Assembly: GCF_017744255.1 (NCBI RefSeq)
Contig: NZ_JAGHQP010000001.1
Span: 124,001-188,000 of the forward strand
From: Brevundimonas sp. A19_0
Lineage (GTDB): Bacteria; Pseudomonadota; Alphaproteobacteria; Caulobacterales; Caulobacteraceae
Direction of reading: 5' to 3'
Length of the DNA: 64,000 bases
Shown: positions 37,965 to 46,151 of the stretch, piece after piece
How positions within the stretch are numbered: position 1 is the first letter of the stretch
How the letters are laid out: each line of letters opens with the position of its first letter
Notes under the pieces: model-generated
Seen by the model: only the letters and a program-made list of their open reading frames with translations
Told to the model about the DNA's origin: nothing
The model's database searches: none
Position numbers and translations under genes: made by a program

Positions 37965-38073
37965 GGGTATTCCCTCGTCTCGGATGCAGGCGGCGGTCGC
38001 CACCGGTTGCGAGGAAGGAAACACGCGACGGTCACGATTGATACACGCTGGCCCGTCGCATTCCAGACAGTTT

Positions 38074-38111
38074 GTCACATCATGACACTTGCTCTTCGGT
38101 CACACTGTGAC
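38074..38111. promoter_or_regulatory. Pair of 13-bp inverted repeats, candidate operator between aceA and its regulator
   Basis: Site 1 is GTCACATCATGAC (38074-38086) and site 2 is GTCACACTGTGAC (38099-38111). They agree at 10 of 13 positions, including both GTCA/TGAC outer arms; site 2 has 6-bp perfect arms. The starts are 25 bp apart. They lie 12-49 bp upstream of the regulator's ATG and about 110 bp from the aceA start. A further half site GTCAC is at 38031. Seen directly; the operator role is inferred from the position in front of an HTH regulator. Confidence 0.6.
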
Positions 38112-38122
38112 AGACTACAGGG

Positions 38123-39547
38123 ATGGCCGAGTCCTGTGATCGCAAGCTGTTTCTGGGGGGGCGCCTCAAGCGGTTGCGGCGCGAGCTGGACCTGACGCAG
38201 ACGGCCATGGCCGCCGATCTGGGCGTTTCGCCCAGCTATCTCAATCACATAGAGCGCAACCAGAGACCCGTGACGGCGCAGCTGCTGCTGCGGCTGGCGG
38301 AGACCTATGACGTCGATCTGCGGGCGCTGAACCAAGGCGGCGTGGGTGAGGCCGAGCTGGCCGAGGTGTTCGCCGACCCCCTGTTCGCCGGCATCAGTGT
38401 GCCGCGCCACGAGATGTTGCAGCTGGGCGAGGACCTGCCGGGGGCGGCCGAGGCGCTGATCCGCCTTTACCGGTCGCTGGCCGAGCAGCGCGGTCGCGCG
38501 CGGATCGAGGCCGAGCACGGCGGCATCGAGACGGGCACGCCGTCCGACTGGGTGCGCGACCATGTGCAGTCGCGCAACAACCATTTCGCCGAGCTGGATA
38601 CGCTGGGCGAGGCGCTTCATGCCGCCCTGTTCGACCCGGCGGGCGGGGTGCGCGACAGCTTTGAGGCGGCGGCGCGCGCCCGGCTGGCGGCCCGGCATCA
38701 CCTGACCGTCCGGGTCATGCCGACCGAGGTGATGGTGGAGTGGACCCGCCGGTTCGATCCGCACCGGCGGCGGCTGCTGCTGTCGGAGACGCTGGGGCCG
38801 TCGTCGCGCGCCTTTGCCGTCGCCTATCAGCTGGCGCTGAGTGAGCACGGGGCCGAGCTGGAAGCGATGACCGAGGCGGCCCGCCCCCCGGACGAGGCCA
38901 CCCGGCGGCTGCTGAAGGTGTCGCTGACCAATACACTCGCGGCCGCGACCCTGATGCCCTACGGCCCGTTCCAGACGACGGCCGAGGAGACCGGCTATGA
39001 CCTCGGGCGGCTGACGGCGCGGTTCGGCGTGTCGTTCGAACAGGCGGCGCACCGGCTGACCACCCTGTCGCGGCCCACGGCGCGGGGGGTGCCCTTCTTC
39101 CTGATGCGGGTCGACCAGGCGGGCAATATCTCGAAACGCTATGCTTCCGGCGCCTTTCCGTTCTCGCGGTTCGGTGGAGCCTGCCCCCGCTGGCGGCTGC
39201 ATTCGGCCTTTCGCACCCCGGGCCGGATCGTCACCCAGATCATCGAGACGCCGGAGGGCGGGCGCTGGTTCACCCTGGCGCGCACGGTCGACCGGCAGGG
39301 GCATGATGCCTTCACCGAAGGACAGGACCTGGCCATCGGTCTGGGGTGCGAGCTGAAGCATGCGCACCGGCTGACCTATGCCCGGGGACTGGACCTGACC
39401 GCGCCCGAGGTCACGCCGATCGGCCCGGCCTGCCGGCTGTGCCTGCGCCACCCCTGTGCCGAACGGGCGGCCCCCCCGCTGGACCGGGCGCTGGCGGTCG
39501 ATGACTGGGCCAAGTCGGTCAGCCCCTATCCGTTCGAGGCGGGGTGA
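38123..39547 (+). CDS. XRE-family short-chain fatty acyl regulator, RamB/ScfR type
   Basis: 474 residues. The N-terminal HTH (about 12-70) reads LKRLRRELDLTQTAMAADLG then SPSYLNHIERNQRP. It is followed by a peptidase_M78/IrrE-like domain whose catalytic HExxH is lost (FAVAYQLALSE), and a C-terminal DUF2083 region ending in a Cys cluster CRLCLRHPC (about 438-446). This architecture is that of RamB of Corynebacterium and related regulators that sense acetyl- or propionyl-CoA and control aceA, prp or mcc genes. It is divergent from aceA, so it very probably controls it. The binding sites are proposed at 38074-38111. Confidence 0.88.
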   Translation: MAESCDRKLFLGGRLKRLRRELDLTQTAMAADLGVSPSYLNHIERNQRPVTAQLLLRLAETYDVDLRALNQGGVGEAELAEVFADPLFAGISVPRHEMLQLGEDLPGAAEALIRLYRSLAEQRGRARIEAEHGGIETGTPSDWVRDHVQSRNNHFAELDTLGEALHAALFDPAGGVRDSFEAAARARLAARHHLTVRVMPTEVMVEWTRRFDPHRRRLLLSETLGPSSRAFAVAYQLALSEHGAELEAMTEAARPPDEATRRLLKVSLTNTLAAATLMPYGPFQTTAEETGYDLGRLTARFGVSFEQAAHRLTTLSRPTARGVPFFLMRVDQAGNISKRYASGAFPFSRFGGACPRWRLHSAFRTPGRIVTQIIETPEGGRWFTLARTVDRQGHDAFTEGQDLAIGLGCELKHAHRLTYARGLDLTAPEVTPIGPACRLCLRHPCAERAAPPLDRALAVDDWAKSVSPYPFEAG

Positions 39548-39551
39548 ACCC

Positions 39552-40202
39552 ATGATCCAGCTCGACCCGCGTACACGGATCATGGCCGGCTGTTTTTCCG
39601 CCGTGGCCGGGTTCGTCGATGTGATCGGCTTTCTGATCACCGGCGGGTTCTTCGTGTCGTTCATGAGCGGAAACTCGACCCGGCTGGGCGTCGGGCTCGA
39701 GGAAGGAAGCCGGACCGCCATGGTCGCCGGGGGACTGATCCTGACCTTTGTCCTGGGCGTGATCGTGGGCGCCAGCGTCGGACGGCTGGCCCGGGCGCAC
39801 AAGGAACCGGCCACCCTCGCTCTGGTGACGGCGCTTTTGACGCTGGCGCTTGTCCTGCATTGGCTGGGGCTGGGCATCCTCGCGGCGATCCCGCTGGCGC
39901 TGGCCATGGGCGCGCAGAACACCGTCTTTGCCGAGGACGGAGAGGTGCGCGTCGGACTGACCTATATGACCGGGACACTGGTGAAGCTGGGCAAGCGGAT
40001 CACCGTGGCGCTGTGGGGCGGCGAGCGCCTCGGGTGGGTGCCCTATCTGTTGCTCTGGCTGGGCCTTCTGGCCGGATCGGTGCTGGGGGCGGCCGGCTTT
40101 GCGCAGTTCGGCGCCAATGCCCTGATCGCCCCGGTGCTGGCCATGCTGGCGCTGACGGGGGTGTCTGCAGCCGGTTTCAAAAAGCGATCCGACAGCGTTT
40201 GA
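39552..40202 (+). CDS. YoaK/DUF1275 family membrane protein
   Basis: 216 residues from ATG 39552, 4 nt after the regulator stop; a longer frame overlaps the regulator gene and is rejected. About six membrane helices are seen. The N-terminal FSAVAGFVDVIGFLITGGFFVSFMSGNSTRLG is the DUF1275 signature. Function unknown; family members are often near fatty-acid or stress genes. The tight spacing suggests co-transcription with the ScfR-like regulator. Confidence 0.85.
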   Translation: MIQLDPRTRIMAGCFSAVAGFVDVIGFLITGGFFVSFMSGNSTRLGVGLEEGSRTAMVAGGLILTFVLGVIVGASVGRLARAHKEPATLALVTALLTLALVLHWLGLGILAAIPLALAMGAQNTVFAEDGEVRVGLTYMTGTLVKLGKRITVALWGGERLGWVPYLLLWLGLLAGSVLGAAGFAQFGANALIAPVLAMLALTGVSAAGFKKRSDSV

Positions 40203-40220
40203 GTGTCAGGTTGCCAAGTG

Positions 40221-40802
40221 TCAGGGGCCTCCCCGTTTCCGCAAACGTCGGCGTTCGGCGCGGTTCAGCGGACGGGAGTCAGAGTCCGGCAAAACAGACT
40301 CCACTTTCTCCATATCCGGAGCGGCACGGGCGGCGCGCACGGCGGCCAGCTGGGCCTCGGCCGCGCGCATGACCGCCTGACTGGAGCACAGGGCGTCGAG
40401 GCTCTGCTCATGGGCCGCGCGCCTCCGGTCGGCAGCCTCCGCCCGGCCCTCGGCGACGGCCGTGGCCTTCAACTGGGCATGGACCCGCGTCCAGCGCGCG
40501 GCGCCCGCCGCATCGCCCGCATCCAGCGCGGCGCAGATACGGTGCCAGACCTTGTCGAGCGCGGTCCACAGATCGTCGACGGGCTGATCCAGATCGACCG
40601 GCGCGGGCGGCGGCAGGGGGTCGGCGCGGCGGGGATGATCGCGGCGCAGCCAGCCCTCCCGCGCAGCGCGCTGCCAGAAGGTCGAGGGCGGCAGCGCCAG
40701 CTCGCGACAGACCATGGCGGCGGTCGACCCCGCCAGATAGGCCTCGCGGGCGACGCTCCAGACGTCGTCGGGGGCGGAGGGAGAGGGAGCAGCCTGTGTC
40801 AT
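40221..40802 (-). CDS. Putative DNA-binding protein with N-terminal HTH, unknown function
   Basis: 193 residues from ATG 40802; in-frame extension upstream overlaps the next gene's end and is not used. The N-terminal segment DDVWSVAREAYLAGSTAAMV then CRELALPPSTFWQRAAREGW resembles the homeodomain-like HTH in small terminase/recombination proteins and in some resolvase-linked proteins. The rest is Ala- and Arg-rich helix, ending in the basic LNRAERRRLRKRGGP. The basic C-terminus suggests nucleic-acid contact. Converges with the DUF1275 gene. Not firmly assigned. Confidence 0.6.
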   Translation of the reverse strand: MTQAAPSPSAPDDVWSVAREAYLAGSTAAMVCRELALPPSTFWQRAAREGWLRRDHPRRADPLPPPAPVDLDQPVDDLWTALDKVWHRICAALDAGDAAGAARWTRVHAQLKATAVAEGRAEAADRRRAAHEQSLDALCSSQAVMRAAEAQLAAVRAARAAPDMEKVESVLPDSDSRPLNRAERRRLRKRGGP

Positions 40803-40899
40803 GGCAGGAAGGCTGGCACGCGGGTGCGTCAGAATCGGTCGGGGGTGTGGCTTTGACGATCGTGTCTTGCATGCGCGGCAAAGCTTGATGCGCGGTTCC

Positions 40900-41445
40900 C
40901 TAGGGTGCCGACCTGTCTCTTTCCAGCGAGGCCGCAGCCAGAACAAACTCCTCGACCGAGAAAAAGGTATCTTCCTTTTCCGTGGCTGGCTCGCAGAGAA
41001 ACCGGATCTTGTCCCAGCCGAAGTCCTCACTCGAATTCACGATACCGATTCCAGGGACTTCGATCCGGCGCCCGTCGTCGGAGCGGTAATATCGATGGGC
41101 GACGATTTCCCACCGCTGTGCACGGCAATCGACCCTGACGACCGACCCAATGACATCGTAGACGACGCCATGGCGTTCATAGCCCCCGGCACCTGCGGGT
41201 CGCGCGAACTCTGAGTATATCTGTCCATCGCGGTACTGTTTGCTGGACGAAACTTCCGCGACGATCCCGCTCTGATCCTCGAGAAAGTGCCCGCTGAAAA
41301 CGTCTGGCCCCTTGCTTTGACGCGTCGCCGCATTCTCGTCCGCCAAGCCACAGGACGTTACGGCGAGGAGCGGGAGGCAGATCAGATACTTCAGAGGGCA
41401 CCTGCTGGTCGCGGCGGCCAAAACCGCGTGGATCCCCCTCATCAT
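40900..41445 (-). CDS. Hypothetical lipoprotein, lower-GC
   Basis: 181 residues from ATG 41445, preceded by GAGGAGG with 5-nt spacing; a second ATG follows at 41442. The N-terminus has a long hydrophobic segment YLICLPLLAVTSC with lipobox V-T-S-C. The mature part (about 145 residues) is soluble with few cysteines. No family is recognised. Base composition is visibly lower in GC than its neighbours (many AAA/GAA/TTC runs), suggesting later acquisition. It is separated by about 100 bp from its downstream neighbour. Confidence 0.6.
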   Translation of the reverse strand: MMRGIHAVLAAATSRCPLKYLICLPLLAVTSCGLADENAATRQSKGPDVFSGHFLEDQSGIVAEVSSSKQYRDGQIYSEFARPAGAGGYERHGVVYDVIGSVVRVDCRAQRWEIVAHRYYRSDDGRRIEVPGIGIVNSSEDFGWDKIRFLCEPATEKEDTFFSVEEFVLAAASLERDRSAP

Positions 41446-41599
41446 TCCCGCCTCCTCACCTTGGCCCAAGCCCCGGCTACATTTTCGTGGCTGGGTGAAA
41501 TGCTCATAGCCGGGCCCCAATCAACGTAACATCCGAGCCTGCCAGCTTAAGCGTGCCTGATCCTGCACTGCCCCGACGACAGATCAACCCTCCACGCTC

Positions 41600-43036
41600 T
41601 CACTCCGTCAGAACCACCCTGCCCTCTTCCACCCGATGCGGGATGCCGGCGGCGTGGAAGAGGTCGGCGAGGGCGGTGACGGGGTCCGGGGTGCCGGTGT
41701 CGAGGAAGGTCTCGATACGGGCACGCAGCGTCGGGTCACCCGAGACGGCGTCGAGGTGGTCCAGCCATTCGGCGCGCGTCAGGACGCCATCCTCGCGGTT
41801 GGCGTCGATCAGGGGCCGGAGATAGTCGAACCAGTCACCGCCGGTGGCGCGCTGCTGGGCGCGTTCAGCCACGAGGGCGAAGACAGCGCCGCAGGCGTAG
41901 AAGGCGCGGTGATCACCCAGGGCAGCCGCGCCCTCGATCGGGCGGACGGCGAGGACGGCGCAGTCGTCGACCTCTTGCTGCAGCATGCCCAGCGCGTCGT
42001 AGGAGGGGTCGAGCGCCTTTGTGGCACGCACGGCCATCAGATCGGCCCCGCCCTCGGTGATCCAGGAGTCGCGGGAGCGCTCGTAGCGGACGGTCTGGCC
42101 GAGCCAGAAGTGGGCGCTCTCATGGCCGATGAACCAGCGGATCTGGGCCTGGGACCGGGGCGAGGCCTCGACATTGCCGATGCCCTCGAAGCTCATGACG
42201 ATCAGGCCGGGCAGGACGCTGCCGCCCATGCTCTGAATGCCCGGCGTCGGGCCGCCCCAGCTGGCCATGATGGTCGGGCGGTCGGTCTGGCCGGAGCCGA
42301 GGCGACGGGCATAGTAGTCGGCGACGCCGGGCGCCCAGGATTCGATCGCGGCGCTGATCCAGGTGGGCAGTTCAGGATCGGCGACGGTGACGATCCGCTC
42401 GGCCTCCTTCATGCGGGTCTGGCCGAACAGGACGTAGAGGGTGCCGTCCTCGGTGACGGCCTCGCGCCGGCGCTCGCCCTGCACCAGCACCGGGGCGCTG
42501 CGATCCCGCCAGGTGATGCGGGCGTTGCGGATGGCGATGTCCTGACCGTTCAGGTCCTCGGGCAGGTCGCGGGCGACCTCCAGCGACGGCAGGGCGAAGA
42601 CATCGAAGGCCCCGGAGAACAGGGCGACCGAGCCGTCGGTAAAGGCCAGCACCGGATAGTCGGCCTCGAGGTTGTGATTGCGGGGGGCCAGTTGCAGCCG
42701 GACCTGACGGGGCACGGGACCGCCGTCGACGCTGCGCAGAACGTCGAGGTGGCCGACGCGCTCCAGCACCACGCCGGGGGTGACGACGGTCCAGTCAGCC
42801 GGGCGCCAGGGCTGGCGCGACTCCATCAGCAGCGACGAGCGGATGAAGGCCCAGACGGGGGCGTCCTCGCTGAAGGTGTAGTCGACCGTCCATTGCTGGC
42901 CGTCGCGCGTGACGGACACATCGGCACCGGGGATATCGGCCTCGGCGAGCGCGGTCGGGGCCAGCGGCGAGGTCGGCGCGCAGGCGCCCAGCGTCAGGAA
43001 GGCGGCCAGAGCCGTTGCGGCAGACAGCGTGCGCAT
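41600..43036 (-). CDS. M1-like gluzincin metallopeptidase lipoprotein
   Basis: 478 residues from ATG 43036; an in-frame start at 43090 lacks a site. The N-terminal lipoprotein signal ends in LTLGAC. The gluzincin zinc site is RWFIGHESAHFWLG (HExxH near 303), followed by SWITEGGADLMAVRA with the third ligand Glu about 18 residues later. The N-terminal half resembles the M1 beta-sandwich. It should act in the periplasm on an unknown peptide. It is followed downstream by the lower-GC lipoprotein gene. Confidence 0.85.
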   Translation of the reverse strand: MRTLSAATALAAFLTLGACAPTSPLAPTALAEADIPGADVSVTRDGQQWTVDYTFSEDAPVWAFIRSSLLMESRQPWRPADWTVVTPGVVLERVGHLDVLRSVDGGPVPRQVRLQLAPRNHNLEADYPVLAFTDGSVALFSGAFDVFALPSLEVARDLPEDLNGQDIAIRNARITWRDRSAPVLVQGERRREAVTEDGTLYVLFGQTRMKEAERIVTVADPELPTWISAAIESWAPGVADYYARRLGSGQTDRPTIMASWGGPTPGIQSMGGSVLPGLIVMSFEGIGNVEASPRSQAQIRWFIGHESAHFWLGQTVRYERSRDSWITEGGADLMAVRATKALDPSYDALGMLQQEVDDCAVLAVRPIEGAAALGDHRAFYACGAVFALVAERAQQRATGGDWFDYLRPLIDANREDGVLTRAEWLDHLDAVSGDPTLRARIETFLDTGTPDPVTALADLFHAAGIPHRVEEGRVVLTE

Positions 43037-43102
43037 GAAGGTCCCTCTCGATGGTGGGCGACACCCTAGCGGGCAGCGATCAAGCGTCACCTTACGCTTT
43101 GG

Positions 43103-44092
43103 TCAGGCTTGGGACGGATCAAGGGCCTGTTGGGCGGCCTCCAGCGCCTCGGCCATGGCGGTCCTGAGGCGGTCGGGGGCGAGGATGCGGACCTGATGGC
43201 CCCAGGTGAACAGGTGCCAGGCCAGCTCGCGCATGCCGGAGGCGGTGAAGCGCACGCGGACCGATCCGTCGGGCAGGTCCTCGAGCGTCTGGGTGGGGTG
43301 CCAGCGCCAGGCCCGGGCCTCGTCCGCGCCCTCGGGCAGGACCCGCAGCTCCACCTGCTCGACCTCGTCCTGATAGATGCCGAACGAGCGCGAGGCGAAG
43401 GCCTGGAGGTCGAAGCCTTCGGGCGGGCGGGCTGTGCCCTCCTCGACCGTGATGGCGCTCATCCGGTCAAGGCGGAAGGTCTGGATGCGGCCGCTCTCGC
43501 GGTCGGCGGCGACCAGATAGTTGGCCCGGCCGAACATCAGGCCGCAGGGAGTGACGATGCGCCGCCGCGAAGGGGCGCCGGGGCGGCTGTAGACAAAGCC
43601 CAGCGGACGCTCGGCCAGCACGGCGTGGCGGATGGGGGTCAGCTCGGCCTCGTCCGCCGTGGGGCGGGGGCCGGCCTGAACGGCGATGGTCTCGGCCCGG
43701 ACGAGGGCTTCGAGATCCGGGGCCAGACGGTTGAGGGTGGTCGAGCGCATGGCCGACTTGAGCTTGCGCTCCAGCGATTCCAGCGCCGAGGCCCGCGACG
43801 GTTCGCCCGATAACCGGAGGGCCGAGGCCGCCTTGGCCAGCTCGACCAGTTCGCCGGCGGTGGGGGCCTGTTCGAAGGCGGACAGGCCGCCGCGGATGCG
43901 CCAGCGCTTGTGCGGCGGGTCGGACACCTCCTCGGCGGCCGGGAAGGTCATCAGGACAGCGTCGCGCATGCGCTCGGCCGTGCGGCGACTGACGGCCAGA
44001 TCCCGCGCCATCTCGTCCAGCGACAGGCCTTCGGAGCTGGCGGCCATGCGACGCGCCAGGTCCAGAATCATCGCGGCCTTGTCGTGGCGCAT
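43103..44092 (-). CDS. WYL-domain transcriptional regulator
   Basis: 329 residues. The N-terminal winged HTH (about 1-60: LSLDEMARDLAVSRRTAERMRDAV) is followed by the WYL domain with PLGFVYSRPG (about 168-177), CGLMFGRANYLVAADRESGRI (about 190-210, the Y-L part) and a C-terminal WCX extension (RFTASGMRELAWHLFTWGH). WYL domains bind single-stranded DNA or nucleotides and often control stress and defence genes. It is divergent from an 81-residue unknown gene across 105 bp, the most likely direct target region. Downstream is the M1-like peptidase. Confidence 0.92.
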   Translation of the reverse strand: MRHDKAAMILDLARRMAASSEGLSLDEMARDLAVSRRTAERMRDAVLMTFPAAEEVSDPPHKRWRIRGGLSAFEQAPTAGELVELAKAASALRLSGEPSRASALESLERKLKSAMRSTTLNRLAPDLEALVRAETIAVQAGPRPTADEAELTPIRHAVLAERPLGFVYSRPGAPSRRRIVTPCGLMFGRANYLVAADRESGRIQTFRLDRMSAITVEEGTARPPEGFDLQAFASRSFGIYQDEVEQVELRVLPEGADEARAWRWHPTQTLEDLPDGSVRVRFTASGMRELAWHLFTWGHQVRILAPDRLRTAMAEALEAAQQALDPSQA

Positions 44093-44197
44093 GGGGGCTC
44101 CGGATTGATACGACCGTTTCTGACGTATGTGTGCGCCAATCTATCCTTGTCATCAAGCGCCGGACCGATCCGGCCCCCGCCAACGAGGATCAGACCC

Positions 44198-44443
44198 ATG
44201 TTCCAGTCCGCCCCCGCCGCCCGCCCCACCCGCCTGACCGACCGCTATCTGACCGTTCCGTGCGACGCGGACGGGTGCAGCGATCTGGCGGTGATCTGGG
44301 ACCGTCAGGAAGAGCAGGTCGTCGATGTGATCAGCCTGTCGGCCAGCGCCGGCTATACGGTCGAGGACCAGCTGTGGGACGAGGCCCACTGGACCCCGGG
44401 CATCAGCGACCAGCACGACTGGATTCCGGCGCTGGCCGCCTGA
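44198..44443 (+). CDS. Small hypothetical protein divergent from the WYL regulator
   Basis: 81 residues from ATG 44198 (CGAGGA upstream); a longer frame to 43910 runs antisense inside the WYL gene. Soluble, acidic, with two cysteines in PCDADGCSDLAVIWD, and rich in Trp (WDRQ, LWDEAHWTPG). Not recognised. The C-x5-C pair could bind a metal. The shared promoter region suggests WYL control (inference). Confidence 0.65.
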   Translation: MFQSAPAARPTRLTDRYLTVPCDADGCSDLAVIWDRQEEQVVDVISLSASAGYTVEDQLWDEAHWTPGISDQHDWIPALAA

Positions 44444-44450
44444 TCGCCCG

Positions 44451-46142
44451 TCAGACTTCGGTCAGCGCGCCGAGGCCGCCCGTCTCGCGCGGGAGGTGGT
44501 AGCGCTTGACTGGCTTCAGGTCGTACGGTTTGGCGAAGATCGTCGATACGCCCATCAGGGCCACCTCGGCGTGGTCGGGCGTCAGCGTCATCAGGACGAA
44601 GCCCTTTGACGCCTGATCGCAGAAGCGCACCTCTTCATTGACCATCGACAGGGCCAGGCCCAGCGGAATGCCGCCCAGCGCATCGGCCGGGGACGGGCTG
44701 GACACGGCGCTGGTGCCGAACTCGACCGCGCGGCGCTGGCCGGCCTCGTCATGCAGCTCGTTCACCCAGAAGGCATGGCTGTCGCCCGCCAGCACGATCG
44801 GCTGGACACCGGCCTCGCGGAACAGGGCATACAGGCGCTCCCGTGCGGCGGGGAAACCGTCCCAGGCGTCGAGGTTGAAGGGCACATCCAGCTTGAACAG
44901 GGCGATCAGGCCCTCGACCCGGGCCCGGATCTCGGGCTCCAGCCCGGCCAGTACGGCCTCGAGCTGGGCGGGCGGCATCAGGGTCGAGACGTCGGGGCCC
45001 CGCACCCGGGCCATCACCACCTGATTGCCGAGAATCTGCCAGGGGCGGCCCTCGCTCCGCGAGCGGGTCAGTTCCTGCCTGAGCCAGGCGCGCTGGCCCG
45101 CGCCCAGCAGTTCGCGGGACGGATCGTTGCGCCGGGCCATGAAGGCCTCAAGGTCCGGGACGGGCGTGCCGTCGGGACCGGGCACGAATTCGAGATCGCC
45201 GTGGCTGAGCGGCGGGGTGCGCGCCATCAGACGGGTCTCGACCATCATCAGGCTGGCGAGATCGCCGAAGTCGAAGGTGCGGTTGATGGCTTCGGGCAGG
45301 GTGCCGGGCGCGGCCTCGCGGATGGGCATCCATTCGTAGTAGGCGCGCAGCGCTGCCGCCTTGCGCGCATCGAAGTCGCCCTCGGTCGCGGGCTGATGGT
45401 TCTCGGCCCCGTGCATCCAGGTGTCGTTGGCGACCTCGTGGTCGTCCCAGACGCAGATGAAGGGCGCGCGGGCGTGCGCGGCCTGAAGGTCGGGGTCCGA
45501 CTTGTACTGGGCATGGCGCAGACGGTAGTCCGCCAGGGTGACGATCTCGTGGGGCGGCTCGGGAATGCGGCCCAGCCGGCGACCGGTGGCCATGCCGTAG
45601 GCGCCATCCCCGGCGCCGTATTCGTAGATGTAGTCGCCGAGGTGGACGACGGCGTCCAGCGCCTCGAGGCCCGCAATGGCGTCATAGGCGTTGAACAGAC
45701 CACCGGGGTGAAGCTGGCAGGAGACCACCGCCAGATCGAGCCGCGCGGTGGCCCCGACCGGCAGGGTGCGCGTCCGCCCGAGGGGGGAGGTCGCCTCGCC
45801 CACCCGGAACTGGAACCAGTAGTCGCGTCCCGGCTGGAGGTCCCCGGCCACGAGTTTGACGGTGTAGTCCCTGTCGGGCCCGGTCATCAGGGTGCGGATC
45901 GTGGCATCGGAGAGGTCGGGCGAGGCGCCGATCGCCACGGCCACCGGCAGGCTGGCGTCGAAACCGGCGGGCGGCGTCACGCGCGTCCACAGCACGACCG
46001 AGTCGGGGGCCGGGTCCCCGCTGGCCACGCCATGGTCGAAGCGCACATCGACCGCCGCAGCGGACACAAGGTCGGGGGTCGTGGCGCAGGACGCCGTCCC
46101 CGCCCCGAACAGGCCCAGAAGGCTGCGGCGGTCGATCTTCAT
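44451..46142 (-). CDS. phoD: Alkaline phosphatase D (PhoD-type phosphodiesterase)
   Basis: 563 residues. The N-terminus MKIDRRSLLGLFGAGTASCA is a Tat signal (RRSLLG). The mature enzyme shows the PhoD pattern: FDHGVASGDPAPDSVVLWTRV (about 33-53), VHLGDYIYEYG (about 150, metal-binding Asp), WDDHEVANDTW (about 228) and DSHAFWVNEL (about 456). PhoD hydrolyses phosphomono- and diesters in the periplasm with Ca2+/Fe3+. It lies 9 nt after the TonB receptor gene on the same transcript, so the two probably act together in organophosphate use. Confidence 0.93.
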   Translation of the reverse strand: MKIDRRSLLGLFGAGTASCATTPDLVSAAAVDVRFDHGVASGDPAPDSVVLWTRVTPPAGFDASLPVAVAIGASPDLSDATIRTLMTGPDRDYTVKLVAGDLQPGRDYWFQFRVGEATSPLGRTRTLPVGATARLDLAVVSCQLHPGGLFNAYDAIAGLEALDAVVHLGDYIYEYGAGDGAYGMATGRRLGRIPEPPHEIVTLADYRLRHAQYKSDPDLQAAHARAPFICVWDDHEVANDTWMHGAENHQPATEGDFDARKAAALRAYYEWMPIREAAPGTLPEAINRTFDFGDLASLMMVETRLMARTPPLSHGDLEFVPGPDGTPVPDLEAFMARRNDPSRELLGAGQRAWLRQELTRSRSEGRPWQILGNQVVMARVRGPDVSTLMPPAQLEAVLAGLEPEIRARVEGLIALFKLDVPFNLDAWDGFPAARERLYALFREAGVQPIVLAGDSHAFWVNELHDEAGQRRAVEFGTSAVSSPSPADALGGIPLGLALSMVNEEVRFCDQASKGFVLMTLTPDHAEVALMGVSTIFAKPYDLKPVKRYHLPRETGGLGALTEV

Positions 46143-46151
46143 GGCGGGCTC

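Noticed and set aside
38075..39922. 615-codon minus-strand frame opposite the ScfR-like regulator
   Set aside because: Arg/Pro/Gln-rich shadow without domains; the plus-strand gene has a clear HTH and family architecture.
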